From positions 1 through 64,000 of the forward strand of contig JABDBE010000012.1 of NCBI GenBank assembly GCA_013288805.1: 64,000 bases of DNA. Direction: 5' to 3'. Under the pieces are notes generated by a model. That model had not been told where the DNA came from and made no database searches. It saw nothing but the letters and a program-made list of their open reading frames with translations. Source of the DNA: Acidobacteriota bacterium. GTDB lineage: Bacteria > Acidobacteriota > Terriglobia > Terriglobales > Acidobacteriaceae. The first letter of the stretch is position 1. Every line of letters starts with the position of its first letter. Of this stretch, positions 26,432 to 35,933 are shown in pieces. A program made the position numbers and the translations under genes.

Positions 26432-26653
26432 TTAGTTTGAACTTTCGGTGGACTTGACGATCGCGACTGAGCCGGGAGTCCAGTGATAATGCTGTTTGCA
26501 TTGGATGCACTCCGCGTCCAGTTGATCGTCCTTGGTATTGAATTGTAGCTTTACGTCGCTCTCTTTTTCGTTGGTCACCATGAGATTCAGATTCTCGCAA
26601 AGAGTGCAGCGAACGAAAGCCGACTCGCCCGGATTGAGAGTCAAAATGTACAT
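26432..26653 (-). CDS. Small zinc-ribbon-like protein
   Basis: A 73-residue protein with two CxxC knuckles, CTLCENLN near residue 16 and CIQCKQHYHW near 49, separated by about 30 residues. This is the spacing of a small zinc ribbon. No signal peptide. Possible nucleic-acid or protein-binding adaptor. No family name recalled. Confidence 0.6.
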   Translation of the reverse strand: MYILTLNPGESAFVRCTLCENLNLMVTNEKESDVKLQFNTKDDQLDAECIQCKQHYHWTPGSVAIVKSTESSN

Positions 26654-26900
26654 GCGAGTGCAGCTTAGTTGATGAGAAATTGGACGGCTTAGTTGCCTGT
26701 TCGTTAGGCCCTGGCACGACCTACAGACGATGCGGACGTCTTACGAAGCGGCGATGTAAATACTCAAGACCCAAGGGCAGAATAAACGGACCGAGATCAG
26801 GAAATCAAATCGGTCAGACGCTTCGCTGACGGAAGTGACGATTCAAAAACGAAAGCTACCTCGGTTGCACTTAGATGGATTGTTCCTAATTATGCTGATC

Positions 26901-27728
26901 TTACTTAGGCTGATCCATGGTGATGCCCTGGGCTCCGGGCTGTTTCTCGGCTTTGGCCTTTTTCGTCGCCATGGTTTTATCGACCCATTCATCGGCCGTT
27001 TTCAAATCCGCTGCCCGGGCCGCGAGATCGTCGCATTCCACGTCCGCCTTCTCGCGATACATCAGATTCATGTAGGCCATGGCATCGTCATAATCCGGCC
27101 GCAACTGCAAAGCCTTGTTGAGAGCGTCGATGCCGTCTTGAATGTTAGCCCAGTTTTTCTGTTTGAGCTCGTCACAAGTTTTCTTTTGATTCTTGTCCTT
27201 CGGATTCAGCTGCTCGTCGGGCTTCATACCCAGCTTGGCGCGTTCTTCCATGCGCGGCTGATACGTCTGCGTCCAGTCGATCACGCCCACTGAATAGTAA
27301 GGTTCGGGATCGTTGGGATCGATCTCAAGAGCTTTGCGATAGTAGCTCTTGGCGTCCTCAAACTTTTTCATCTGCAGATAGATGTACGCGATTCCTTTAA
27401 CGCTATTGATGCTCTTGGGATCGCGCTCCAGCACCGCCTTATATTGGTCGATGGCCTGCTGTCCCAAACGGTTGTTATCTTCGGCGTCGACTCCCGGAAT
27501 GTATTGTTGGGCGTAGGCAGTAGCCAGGTAAAGACGGGCATTCAGCAGACTGGGATCGAGGGTGACGGCCTGCTGGAAATGATCGATGGCTTCCTCATAA
27601 CGGGCATTCTTGTAGGACGCGACGCCCTTGTTGAGTTGGTCACGAGCTCTCAGCTTGTCGCAACCCGCCGCAGACAATAAGAGTAATCCGACCGCCATGA
27701 GTGCCAGCAACCGCACACTTTTTTTCAT
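26901..27728 (-). CDS. TPR lipoprotein of the TonB/ExbBD operon
   Basis: About 275 residues. The start MKKSVRLLALMAVGLLLLSAAGC has a lipobox (LSAAGC), so it is an exported lipoprotein. At least four TPR units follow (YEEAIDHFQQAVTLDPSLLNARLYLATAY, IDQYKAVLERDPKSINSVKGIAYIYLQM). It closes the tonB-exbB-exbD-exbD operon. TPR lipoproteins commonly occur in such clusters; a role in organising the TonB complex or a periplasmic process is an inference. A methionine 15 codons upstream is an alternative start. Confidence 0.85.
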   Translation of the reverse strand: MKKSVRLLALMAVGLLLLSAAGCDKLRARDQLNKGVASYKNARYEEAIDHFQQAVTLDPSLLNARLYLATAYAQQYIPGVDAEDNNRLGQQAIDQYKAVLERDPKSINSVKGIAYIYLQMKKFEDAKSYYRKALEIDPNDPEPYYSVGVIDWTQTYQPRMEERAKLGMKPDEQLNPKDKNQKKTCDELKQKNWANIQDGIDALNKALQLRPDYDDAMAYMNLMYREKADVECDDLAARAADLKTADEWVDKTMATKKAKAEKQPGAQGITMDQPK

Positions 27729-27876
27729 TGCTTTATAAGTCTCCCTCGCCAGGATTCCCCGGGGATCTGACAAAACCCTTCACGCACGAGCCAGCGCAGA
27801 ACCGCATGGGCCGAAGCCGGTTTGAAGTCACACCGGCAGCGCATCTGAACTCTGTAAATGAAAACTCTGCCCGCGT

Positions 27877-28320
27877 CTAACCGCCGGCTTCAATCTTGGC
27901 GGTGATCAGACCAACCTTGTCTACGCCTGCCGCGTGCGCAATGTCAATGACATTAGCAACATCGGCAAACGGAACATTGTCGTCGCCCTTGACGAACATC
28001 ACCTTCTCGGCGCGGGTCTTGAAAATATCGGTCAGGCGTCCCTGCAGACCATCCCAGGTTGTATCTTCGTTATTGATTTTTACCCCTGGCTCCTGGCCCG
28101 ATCCGCGATCGATCAACTGCACCACGATGGTGCGATCCGGCGTATTGTTCTTGGGAGCGTTGGGCGGTGGCGGCTGGGGCACCAGAGCGTCCAGCCCCTT
28201 CGGGGTCAAAGGTGTGATCACCATGAAGATGATCAGTAAAACCAGCAGCACGTCAATCAGCGGCGTAACATTGATAACGGCGCTTTGGCCGCCGCCGCTT
28301 CCTCCAGCTGTCATTCCCAT
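27877..28320 (-). CDS. exbD: ExbD/TolR biopolymer transport protein (second copy)
   Basis: A 147-residue ExbD/TolR protein. It has one N-terminal helix (VINVTPLIDVLLVLLIIFMVITPL) with the proton-relay aspartate in LIDV and a periplasmic domain ending VIDIAHAAGVDKVGLITAKIE. Together with ExbB it uses the proton-motive force to energise TonB. It lies 12 bp downstream of another exbD. The two copies differ in their periplasmic domains and may hetero-assemble. Confidence 0.93.
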   Translation of the reverse strand: MGMTAGGSGGGQSAVINVTPLIDVLLVLLIIFMVITPLTPKGLDALVPQPPPPNAPKNNTPDRTIVVQLIDRGSGQEPGVKINNEDTTWDGLQGRLTDIFKTRAEKVMFVKGDDNVPFADVANVIDIAHAAGVDKVGLITAKIEAGG

Positions 28321-28332
28321 ATCAATCTCCTC

Positions 28333-28800
28333 TTATTGCCCGCCGGTTCCCGGCGTTCCTGGCGGTGGCGGAGTCGTGCCTTGTTTCTTCTGATCGGTCA
28401 GTAGACCTAACTGATCGACGCCCGCGGCGCGGACGTTATCCACGACTGCCACGACCGAACCAAACTTAGCCCGGGCATCGGCCCGGACGAAAACCCGCTT
28501 ATCAATCCGATTAGCCAGACGATCTTTGACTTTCTGGGTCAGCTGATCGGGCGGAGTTTTGTCGTTGCCGAAAAATACCTGGCCATCGCGCATGACGGCT
28601 ACGATCAGTGCGTCTTCCTTGTCGGCATCCGGCATCTGAGTCGGGTTGTTGACTTTGGCCAAGTCCACGCTCACGCCTTTCTGCAACATAGGCGTGATCA
28701 CCATAAAGATGATCAGCAACACCAGCATCACGTCGACCATGGGGGTAACGTTGATGTCGGAGTTGACCTTGGCTCCTTCATTCCGTTTGTTCAGTGACAT
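28333..28800 (-). CDS. exbD: ExbD/TolR biopolymer transport protein (first copy)
   Basis: A 155-residue ExbD/TolR protein. The single helix is INVTPMVDVMLVLLIIFMVITPML, with the relay aspartate in MVDV. The periplasmic domain includes KRVFVRADARAKFGSVVAVVDNVRAAGVDQLGLLTD, and a short Pro/Gly-rich tail follows. It sits between exbB (142 bp upstream) and the second exbD on the same strand. Confidence 0.93.
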   Translation of the reverse strand: MSLNKRNEGAKVNSDINVTPMVDVMLVLLIIFMVITPMLQKGVSVDLAKVNNPTQMPDADKEDALIVAVMRDGQVFFGNDKTPPDQLTQKVKDRLANRIDKRVFVRADARAKFGSVVAVVDNVRAAGVDQLGLLTDQKKQGTTPPPPGTPGTGGQ

Positions 28801-28942
28801 AATCTGCTCTCCTGCGCGCTCGTGTCCGCATCGCCCTCACATTTGACTGGCTCTCGGCCCCAGGGAGATCAAGACTCAGCGCCGAAGCAACGCTCCGGCG
28901 CCGGTCAGCAACTCAAGGTCGAGAACCAATCCTGCTCAGGAG

Positions 28943-29698
28943 CTAGGACCGGCGAACTCCCCGCTTCTTGAGGAAGTAATCGATCAATTCGCTCGAGGAG
29001 TTATCCATCTCCACGTCGAACGCTTCCACGCGGCCCGTCAGGTAGTTAAACATCATGACGGCCGGGATGGCGACGAACAATCCGACGGCGGTGGTCACAA
29101 GAGCTTCCGCGATACCGCCTGCGACTGCTCCCAGACCGGTCGCCTTCTGTTCCGAAATGCCTTTGAAGGCATTCAGAATGCCCATCACCGTGCCGAACAG
29201 GCCGACGAAGGGCGCGGTCGAGCCAATCGTAGCCAAGCCGCCCAAGCCACGCTTAAGCTCGGCATGGACGATGGCTTCGGTGCGCTCCAAGGCGCGCTTC
29301 GAGGCTTCGATGGTCTCGCCCGGAATCTCACCGCTTTCCTGGTGAGCCCGGAATTCCATCAAGCCGGCGGTCACGACTTTCGCCAGATGGCTCTTCTTGT
29401 TGCGCTCGGCAACCTTGATGGCCTCATCGATTTTGCCGTCACGCAGAGCACCTGCTACCGCGGGAGCGAATGCCCGCGATTGCTTGCGTGCCGCGCTGAA
29501 GGCCATGGCGCGGTCAATCATTACGCCGATGGACCAACCAGACATGATGAAAAGAATGACGACCACGGTCCTCGCGATGAATCCCATCTGTTTCCATAGC
29601 GAGATCGGGTCCCAGGCCACGGGTTGGTCCTGGAACATCCAGACCGCCATGGTGGACATATGACTTAGGGTATGGGTTGCTACATTGGCTACGAACAT
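28943..29698 (-). CDS. exbB: ExbB/TolQ/MotA proton channel
   Basis: A 251-residue three-helix membrane protein. Helix 1 is about 38-60 (VVVILFIMSGWSIGVMIDRAM), then a cytoplasmic loop with EAIVHAELKRGLGGLATIGSTAPFVGLFGTVMGI leading into helix 2 and GLGAVAGGIAEALVTTAVGLFVAIPAVMMFN forming helix 3, all family hallmarks. It forms the proton-conducting pentamer around ExbD. tonB lies 209 bp upstream on the same strand. Confidence 0.95.
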   Translation of the reverse strand: MFVANVATHTLSHMSTMAVWMFQDQPVAWDPISLWKQMGFIARTVVVILFIMSGWSIGVMIDRAMAFSAARKQSRAFAPAVAGALRDGKIDEAIKVAERNKKSHLAKVVTAGLMEFRAHQESGEIPGETIEASKRALERTEAIVHAELKRGLGGLATIGSTAPFVGLFGTVMGILNAFKGISEQKATGLGAVAGGIAEALVTTAVGLFVAIPAVMMFNYLTGRVEAFDVEMDNSSSELIDYFLKKRGVRRS

Positions 29699-29907
29699 GA
29701 GTTGCTTTTTCCTCCTCAGAAATCTGGTAATCGCTTTGCCGCTTGCCGATCTGTAGTGCGAAAACTGCCGGATCCGTAGGCCGAGGCTACAGGCTTGAAT
29801 TCCGCGGACCGCCCCCGAGCCAGCGTCAAGAAAGGATTGGGGGAGACAACCTTCTCAAACTTCTCTTTTACATCTACATCCAATCAAAAAACTCCTCTGC
29901 CTCAGGT

Positions 29908-30645
29908 CTACCCTCCGGACAGAGTGAAGTTCACCGTAATCTGGGTTTCCACTTCCACCGGTTCGCCGTTCAAAATGTATGGCTTGTACTTCCACTGCTT
30001 GACCGCTTCGATGGCTGCCGGTGCCAGCATGGGGTGACCACTGATCAAATGCAGGTTCTCGATGGATCCGTCCTTGCTGATCTCGGCCTGTAGCAGCACA
30101 CTTCCTTGGATGCGTGCTTGCCGTGCCAGAGGTGGATAGTTGGGCTGTATTTTGCGGATCAGCAGTCCCTGGGTCACGCCCTGGGATACGCGCACACGCT
30201 GTGGCGTGGCAACCTTGGGCACCGCAACCGGCGTGGAACTGATAATGCCGCCGATGACACCACCCATCTGTCCGCCGGGAATGCCCCCGGGAACGCCGCC
30301 CACTACACCGGCCGACATCACCGGCGGTGGCGCTTCATCCTCCTTGATCATTTGGACTTTCTCAGGAATCTTTGTGGGTGTGCGCAGCTGGTTGTTAATG
30401 ATATTGGTCTGCACCTGCTTCACGATCTTGACCGGAGCCGCGGCGGGCGGAGGCGGCGGAGGCGGAGGTGGCGGCGCTACCAGAAATGTCATCAACTGCG
30501 TCTTGGGCAGCGCTTCCGTGAACAGCAAGGGGATTAGCACCAATACTCCGACCAGAACGGCTTCCAGGACAAACGAGAAGACCGTCCAAATGCCTCTCTT
30601 CGTCTTAAGCCTTCCACCGGACTCTATCAGGCTGTCTTCAAACAT
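29908..30645 (-). CDS. tonB: TonB energy-transducing protein
   Basis: A 245-residue protein with an N-terminal cytoplasmic tail, one helix (VFSFVLEAVLVGVLVLIPLLF), a Pro-rich tract with eleven prolines in a row (residues about 58-68), a Gly-rich hinge (GGVPGGIPGGQMGGVIGG), and the TonB C-terminal domain with QPNYPPLARQARIQGSVLLQAEI and AAIEAVKQWKYKPYILNGEPV. It links the ExbB/ExbD motor to outer-membrane receptors. No TonB-dependent receptor gene is in the window. Confidence 0.93.
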   Translation of the reverse strand: MFEDSLIESGGRLKTKRGIWTVFSFVLEAVLVGVLVLIPLLFTEALPKTQLMTFLVAPPPPPPPPPPAAAPVKIVKQVQTNIINNQLRTPTKIPEKVQMIKEDEAPPPVMSAGVVGGVPGGIPGGQMGGVIGGIISSTPVAVPKVATPQRVRVSQGVTQGLLIRKIQPNYPPLARQARIQGSVLLQAEISKDGSIENLHLISGHPMLAPAAIEAVKQWKYKPYILNGEPVEVETQITVNFTLSGG

Positions 30646-30811
30646 AAAGGTTTCTCCTACATCGGGCCCTAACTACCCTTTAGACACCGACTGCGCCCAC
30701 TTTGCTCCCGGCCCGTTCAACGATTGCGCCTGCCGAATTGAAAACCGGACGATACTACCTCAAATCCCGGCCGATCACAAACTTATACCTGTTATGCCGT
30801 CTGGGTCGAAA

Positions 30812-32020
30812 TTAAGCCTTAGCCTTCATCTTCTCCCGGCGGTTTGCTTCCTTACCGACTGGAACCATGACAGGTGGCTTTCCGCGGCCCGACCGCCAAT
30901 CCTGATAGGCCACCAGAATCGGCGCCGCAATCGCAATCGACGAATAAGTCCCGATCAAGATACCGATTACCAGGGCAAAAGAGAAGCCCTTCAGTACCTC
31001 GCCGCCGAAAAGATATAGAGCTAAGACTGTCAGGAATGTTAAACCCGCTGTCAAGATGGTTCGGCTCAGGGTTTGGTTGATGCTGCGGTTGACGATGTCC
31101 GAGAGTTTCTCGCGCCGCATGAGTTTCAGGTTTTCGCGGATGCGGTCGAAAACCACGATGGTGTCATTATTGGAATAACCAATCAGGGTCAGAATGGCGG
31201 CGATTACGGTTAACGAGATCTCTTTGTTCATCAGAGAAAACGCGCCGACCGTTATCAGCGTGTCGTGGAACACGGTAATGACTGCAGCCACGCCATAAAT
31301 CCATTCGAAGCGGAAAGCCAGATACACCAACATACCAGCCAGCGAGTAGACCACCGCGAGTTTGGCCTGATTTTGCAGTTGATGGCCAACCTGAGGGCCC
31401 ACAATGCTTACATTTCGCACTCCGAAGTCGGACAGATAAAAACCATCCCCAAGCGATGCCACGACCGCGGGATCGGCCGCTGCCTTCAATTCATCGAGTG
31501 AATTTAGAACACCGCTTTTGACCTTGTCGCGATAGTTGACGATCGCCTGAGCTTGAGCAGTGTAGCGCTGCTCAGCATCCGTTCCTGCCCGCAGCGGATC
31601 TTTTTCGGCGAGGTAGTTCTTTAGGGTCAGAAAACTGGTATTGTTGAGGTCCTGCTTGCCGGCCGGGGCATTCGATTCCAGCGCATTGATGATCGCAAGC
31701 TTACCCTGATCAAGCGCCTGCTCGCTGGTTTCCTGCAACGACAGATCAATCAGCACCTCGTTGGATTCGGGCTGCCCGAAGCGCTGAATACGGGCATGGT
31801 GCAATCCGGCGCGATCCATCGCCGCACGTATGGCGTTGTCGTCAGGGCTGTGAGCAAACTTGACTTCGACCAGCGTGCCGCCGCGAAAGTCAATGCCCAA
31901 CGGGATGCCATGCCAGAACAGCATGGAAAATACGCCGGCCACGCTGAAGACCAGCGAGAAAGCGAGGAAGTACCACTTCTTGCCGAGAAAATCTATGTTG
32001 GGATTACGAAAAAATTCCAC
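30812..32020 (-). CDS. secF: Protein translocase subunit SecF
   Basis: A 402-residue six-helix membrane protein pulling exported proteins with SecD. GIDFRGGTLVEVKF, the LIGYSNNDTIVVFDRIREN motif, and the C-terminal GGEVLKGFSFALVIGILIGTYSSI are all canonical. It is longer than the usual about 310 residues because a periplasmic insert of about 100 residues follows the first periplasmic domain (about 105-205). The start is a GTG, about 60 bp after secD. Together with yajC and secD it forms the Sec accessory cluster. Confidence 0.96.
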   Translation of the reverse strand: MEFFRNPNIDFLGKKWYFLAFSLVFSVAGVFSMLFWHGIPLGIDFRGGTLVEVKFAHSPDDNAIRAAMDRAGLHHARIQRFGQPESNEVLIDLSLQETSEQALDQGKLAIINALESNAPAGKQDLNNTSFLTLKNYLAEKDPLRAGTDAEQRYTAQAQAIVNYRDKVKSGVLNSLDELKAAADPAVVASLGDGFYLSDFGVRNVSIVGPQVGHQLQNQAKLAVVYSLAGMLVYLAFRFEWIYGVAAVITVFHDTLITVGAFSLMNKEISLTVIAAILTLIGYSNNDTIVVFDRIRENLKLMRREKLSDIVNRSINQTLSRTILTAGLTFLTVLALYLFGGEVLKGFSFALVIGILIGTYSSIAIAAPILVAYQDWRSGRGKPPVMVPVGKEANRREKMKAKA

Positions 32021-32080
32021 GCCGCTTAGAACTCCGTTTCTTTGACTCGGACATCAATGTCCGGGCTTATGTGTATTGCA

Positions 32081-33700
32081 CTATCCGATACTCAACGCTT
32101 CGCCGCGCTGTTTGCGGCTCAGCAACCAGTCGAAGATCACGCGCGACACAAACACAGCCGTGAAAAGATTCGCAAACAGACCAAAACTCAGCGTGACTGC
32201 GAAGCCGCGCACTGGACCGGTACCAAAGATGAACAGAATGACCGCCGAAACGATGGTAGTTACGTGCGTATCCACGATGGTAATCCAAGCATGGCCAAAT
32301 CCCTGTTCCACCGCTGAAGGCGGTGTCTTGCCGTTGCGTAACTCTTCGCGGATACGTTCAAAGATCAGTACGTTCGAGTCTACGCCCATGCCGACGGTCA
32401 ATATGACGCCCGCAATTCCCGGCAGAGTGAGGGTCGCGCCGCTGAAACCAAGGAAGCCGAGGAGGATGATCAAATTCAGGATCAGGGCGATGTCCGCGTT
32501 GATCCCCGCCGCATGATAGTAAACCAGCATGAACACCAGCACGGCCAACATGCCAATGACCGCGGCGGTCACTCCGGCGCGAATGGAATCGCTGCCCAGC
32601 GACGGGCCCACGGTGCGCTCTTCGAGATACTTGATGCCCGCAGGCAAGGCACCCGAGCGCAGAATCATAGCCAAGTCCTTGGCTTGCTGCTCGGTGAAGC
32701 GCCCATTGATTACACCTTGATCGTGGATCTGATCTTTGATGACGGCGACTTCCTGAACTTTGTTATCGAGTACGACGGCGAGATTATCTCCAACGTGAGC
32801 GCCGGTGAAGCTGGCGAAGCGACGGCCGCCTTCCCCGGTGAGAGTGAAACTCACCGAAGGCTGTCCGTTCTCGTCGCGAGACTGGTCGGCGGCGCGCAGA
32901 TCGCGGCCCGTAACTGCCGAGGCGCGCGAAATCAGATACCAAGCCTGTCCGCCCTCGCTGTCGCTCGGGCCCACGCTACGGCCCGGAAGTAACATCTGGT
33001 CCGGCGGCAAGACTCCGCCTTTGTCCTGCAGAGCTTGTTGCTCACTGGGATATGGCCCGCCAAAGGACTGCCGGATTTCGAGCATGGCGGTGGACTGCAT
33101 GATTTCCTTCACCCGCGCGGGATCGTCGACGCCAGGCAGTTGTACCAGAATCTGATACTGCCCCAGTCCATGCTCTTCGATGATGGGTTCGCTGACACCG
33201 AGCTGGTCAATGCGGTTTCGGATCGTTTCAATTGCCTGAGTCACGGCGCGGTTTTTCAGGTCGGCCAGGGCCTGCGGCTTCATGGAAACGGTCCAGGTGT
33301 TGTCCGCGCCTGAGGTCAGATCGTATTCGGGGAGGCGATCTTGCACGATGGAGAGCAAGTCGGATCTGGATTCCGGCGGCACACCTTTCAGCACAACCTT
33401 GTCGGGATTGTTGACTGGATCGGGCTTGCTGATCTCGGTGTAGTTGATCTTGCGCGCCCGCAAATCGGCCTTGAGGCGCTCGACCGCGTTATCCGAATCA
33501 ACATTGACCGCGTCATTCACTTGCACCTGAAGAATCAGGTGAGTCCCGCCCTTAAGGTCGAGTCCCAAATGAATACGGTTCTGCAACGCTGCCAGCAACC
33601 CGCTGCCCGACCATCTTTCCGGTATGCCGAAGATGCCGAATAGAAAAAACAGCAACGTGGCCACAATAACGATAAGTTTCCAGCCCAGATTCTTATTCAT
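32081..33700 (-). CDS. secD: Protein translocase subunit SecD
   Basis: A 539-residue membrane protein, the SecDF motor subunit. GLDLKGGTHLILQV near residue 45 is the D1 motif. Family blocks IEEHGLGQYQILVQLPGVDDPARVKEI, AGVILTVGMGVDSNVLIFERIREE and TGPVRGFAVTLSFGLFANLFTAVF are intact. The first helix is near residues 7-24 and the rest lie in the C-terminal third. yajC lies 40 bp upstream and secF about 60 bp downstream. Confidence 0.97.
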   Translation of the reverse strand: MNKNLGWKLIVIVATLLFFLFGIFGIPERWSGSGLLAALQNRIHLGLDLKGGTHLILQVQVNDAVNVDSDNAVERLKADLRARKINYTEISKPDPVNNPDKVVLKGVPPESRSDLLSIVQDRLPEYDLTSGADNTWTVSMKPQALADLKNRAVTQAIETIRNRIDQLGVSEPIIEEHGLGQYQILVQLPGVDDPARVKEIMQSTAMLEIRQSFGGPYPSEQQALQDKGGVLPPDQMLLPGRSVGPSDSEGGQAWYLISRASAVTGRDLRAADQSRDENGQPSVSFTLTGEGGRRFASFTGAHVGDNLAVVLDNKVQEVAVIKDQIHDQGVINGRFTEQQAKDLAMILRSGALPAGIKYLEERTVGPSLGSDSIRAGVTAAVIGMLAVLVFMLVYYHAAGINADIALILNLIILLGFLGFSGATLTLPGIAGVILTVGMGVDSNVLIFERIREELRNGKTPPSAVEQGFGHAWITIVDTHVTTIVSAVILFIFGTGPVRGFAVTLSFGLFANLFTAVFVSRVIFDWLLSRKQRGEALSIG

Positions 33701-33740
33701 GAAAAATGACGTCCGATTGCCAAATTGAAAATCCCAGAGT

Positions 33741-34058
33741 TCATTTCGCCGCCTCGTCAGCGGTTGTCACCGAGGCTACCGAACCCCGGCTCACTTCGAT
33801 CCGCAAATTGTCGGGAGGAACCCGCAGATGGATGTAGTCATCCTTCAGCGCAACGATGGTACCGTGCAGGCCCCCGGTGGTTACAACCTTGTCTCCCGTT
33901 TTCAGCTCGTTCAGCATGGCCTGCCACTTCTTTTGTTTCCGCTGTTGCGGCATGATCAGCAGGAAATAGAAAATGGCGAAGATGAAGATGAGCGGGGCAA
34001 ACCCCAGCCATCCTGCCGAACCGCCGCCAAGCTGTATTGCCAATAAGTGCTGAACCAT
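33741..34058 (-). CDS. yajC: Preprotein translocase subunit YajC
   Basis: A 105-residue single-pass protein. The helix is FAPLIFIFAIFYFLLIMPQQ, followed by the strongly conserved QQRKQKKWQAMLNELKTGDKVVTTGGLHGTIVAL. YajC associates with SecDF. It heads the yajC-secD-secF group and is downstream of tgt with a 145-bp gap, an arrangement common in many bacteria. Confidence 0.97.
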   Translation of the reverse strand: MVQHLLAIQLGGGSAGWLGFAPLIFIFAIFYFLLIMPQQRKQKKWQAMLNELKTGDKVVTTGGLHGTIVALKDDYIHLRVPPDNLRIEVSRGSVASVTTADEAAK

Positions 34059-34203
34059 ATTATGAGGACTAGAAACCCACTTCTTCCAAGTAATTCGAGC
34101 TACGCCTGCTGGCGCACTCGCCCTTTACAATTTTACCGCTGGAGTTCTCGCGCTATGAGGCCGGAGATTCCTTCAGCTTCGGACACGAACCGGGGATGCC
34201 GAG

Positions 34204-35364
34204 CTATGGTTTCGGTTGAGACTGGACACACGGGGAACCAGTCTCTTTCCCAAGTGAAATAGAATGACGCACCGCCCGCATAGTGTCAAGGTAGAAGCTC
34301 AGATTGTGGACGGTATTTAAGACCTGGGCCAGAACCTCGTTCGATGCATAAAGATGCCGCAAGTAGGCTCGCGAGTAGCGACTGCACACCCGGCACCCGC
34401 AATTCGGGTCGAGCGGCGCCTCGTCACCCGCATACCGAGCCTGTTTGATAGAGATTTTCCCCTCTGAGGTAAACAGCAGTCCATGCCGCGCGGCGCGCGT
34501 GGGCAGGACGCAGTCCATCATGTCGATCCCTAGGTTAGCGTATTCAATGATTTCCTCGGGCGTGCCCACTCCCATGAGGTAGCGAGGTTTATCGGTGGGA
34601 AGATGTTCGAGGGTGGATTCGACGACTTCCCGGGTCAGAGGCCGCGGTTCCCCTACGCTGAGGCCGCCGATGGCGTATCCGGGGAAGTCAATTGCAATCG
34701 TCCGCTCCGCTGATTCCTTCCTCAGAGCTAGGTCCATACCGCCTTGAACGATGCCAAATAATGCTTGCGTGGCTTCTGTTTGTGGGGAGGCGGCTGTCCC
34801 CACGTAATTTCTCCACGGGACTTCGTTCTTATGTTCTTCGAAATGCTTCTTACTGCGCTCGGCCCAACGCAGCGTCAGTTCCATCGAGGCCTGCATCCGC
34901 TCCCGATCCGCCGGATATTCGGTACATTCGTCGAACGCCATGATGATGTCCGCGCCTAAGCCGATCTGCGCGTCCATCGCGCTTTCCGGACTGAAGAAAT
35001 GTGATGAGCCATCCAGATGCGAACGAAAAGTCACACCTTCCTCGGTGACTTTGCGCAGATCGGTAAGACTGAATACCTGGAAGCCGCCCGAGTCGGTGAG
35101 AATCGCCCGCGGCCACGCCATAAAGCGATGCAGTCCACCCAGCTTGCGCACTTGCTCGACTCCCGGCCGCAAGTAGAGGTGATAAGTGTTTCCCAGAAGA
35201 ATCTGAACCCCAAGTTCCTCGAGAATGTCCTGCGAAACGCCCTTAACCGAGGCCAGCGTTCCAACGGGCATGAAGACCGGGGTTTCGACTTCGCCGTGGG
35301 GCGTAATCAGACGTCCGGCGCGGGCCGCACCATTTCGAGCGTCAATCTTGAATTGGATAGACAC
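34204..35364 (-). CDS. tgt: Queuine/preQ1 tRNA-ribosyltransferase
   Basis: A 386-residue TIM-barrel enzyme that swaps G34 for preQ1 in tRNAs with GUN anticodons. Catalytic and binding features are visible: AILTDSGGFQVFSL with the nucleophile region, FALGGLSVGE-type GYAIGGLSVGEP, MGVGTPEEIIEYANLGIDMMDCVLPTRAARHG, and the C-terminal zinc site CGCRVCSRYSRAYLRHL. The start is a GTG. A TACAAT box ends 7 nt upstream, so the mRNA may be leaderless. Confidence 0.97.
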   Translation of the reverse strand: MSIQFKIDARNGAARAGRLITPHGEVETPVFMPVGTLASVKGVSQDILEELGVQILLGNTYHLYLRPGVEQVRKLGGLHRFMAWPRAILTDSGGFQVFSLTDLRKVTEEGVTFRSHLDGSSHFFSPESAMDAQIGLGADIIMAFDECTEYPADRERMQASMELTLRWAERSKKHFEEHKNEVPWRNYVGTAASPQTEATQALFGIVQGGMDLALRKESAERTIAIDFPGYAIGGLSVGEPRPLTREVVESTLEHLPTDKPRYLMGVGTPEEIIEYANLGIDMMDCVLPTRAARHGLLFTSEGKISIKQARYAGDEAPLDPNCGCRVCSRYSRAYLRHLYASNEVLAQVLNTVHNLSFYLDTMRAVRHSISLGKETGSPCVQSQPKP

Positions 35365-35371
35365 TGTGAGG

Positions 35372-35377
35372 ATTGTA
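35372..35377 (-). promoter_or_regulatory. -10-like TACAAT before tgt
   Basis: TACAAT is followed by CCTCACA (7 nt) and the GTG of tgt. A TTGAAC lies 19 nt further upstream as a weak -35. No Shine-Dalgarno fits in the 7-nt gap. Confidence 0.5.
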
Positions 35378-35439
35378 GCAACGCGTGGGAAGCCAGGTTC
35401 AACTGAGAACTGAGAACCGCCAACTGAGAGCCGAAACCT

Positions 35440-35898
35440 TCACTTCAGCAACTCGACAATTTCCGATTGCACTTTCCCATCAATCAAAAACAACCTCCCA
35501 ACAGTCACGGGCAGCTTGAAACGCCTTGGTCCCGCGCTGCCAGGATTGAAGTAGAGCACACCGTTTTTCCATTCCTGCTTCGGAATGTGGCTGTGCCCAT
35601 AGACGACTGCTGTAAATTTCCCGGCTTCCGGCTTCAAGTCGAGTTCCTGCAGGCTGTGCAGCACGTAAATAGATATTTCGCCGACCTGAAGAACGTTCGT
35701 AGCTGGAATCTTCTGCGCCCACGCGCCGTGATCGACGTTCCCGCGCACGGCGGTCAGTGGCCCTATTGCGGCTAGTTGGTCGAGGATTTTCTGGTCGCCG
35801 ACGTCACCCGCATGAATGATGTAATCGGATCCTTGCAAAGCGGCGAGAGCTTCGCGGCGGAGCAGGCCATGAGTATCCGAGATAACGCCGATGACCAC
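35440..35898 (-). CDS. YfcE/MJ0936-type phosphodiesterase
   Basis: A 152-residue metallophosphoesterase. The metal motifs are complete: GVISDTHG, IIHAGDVGD, VRGNVDH, and YGHSHIPK with GVLYFNPGSAG. The family hydrolyses small phosphodiesters; physiological substrates vary. It starts with GTG, 6 nt after a TAGAAT box, with no ribosome-binding site. It stands between proC (35 bp upstream) and tgt. Confidence 0.93.
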   Translation of the reverse strand: MVIGVISDTHGLLRREALAALQGSDYIIHAGDVGDQKILDQLAAIGPLTAVRGNVDHGAWAQKIPATNVLQVGEISIYVLHSLQELDLKPEAGKFTAVVYGHSHIPKQEWKNGVLYFNPGSAGPRRFKLPVTVGRLFLIDGKVQSEIVELLK

Positions 35899-35904
35899 GA
35901 ATAG

Positions 35905-35910
35905 ATTCTA
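35905..35910 (-). promoter_or_regulatory. -10-like TAGAAT before the YfcE-type gene
   Basis: TAGAAT is followed by 6 nt (CTATTC) and then GTG. It has the same geometry as the boxes before tgt and three other genes here. Confidence 0.45.
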
Positions 35911-35933
35911 GAGGACGACGGGGCCGGCCTCCA

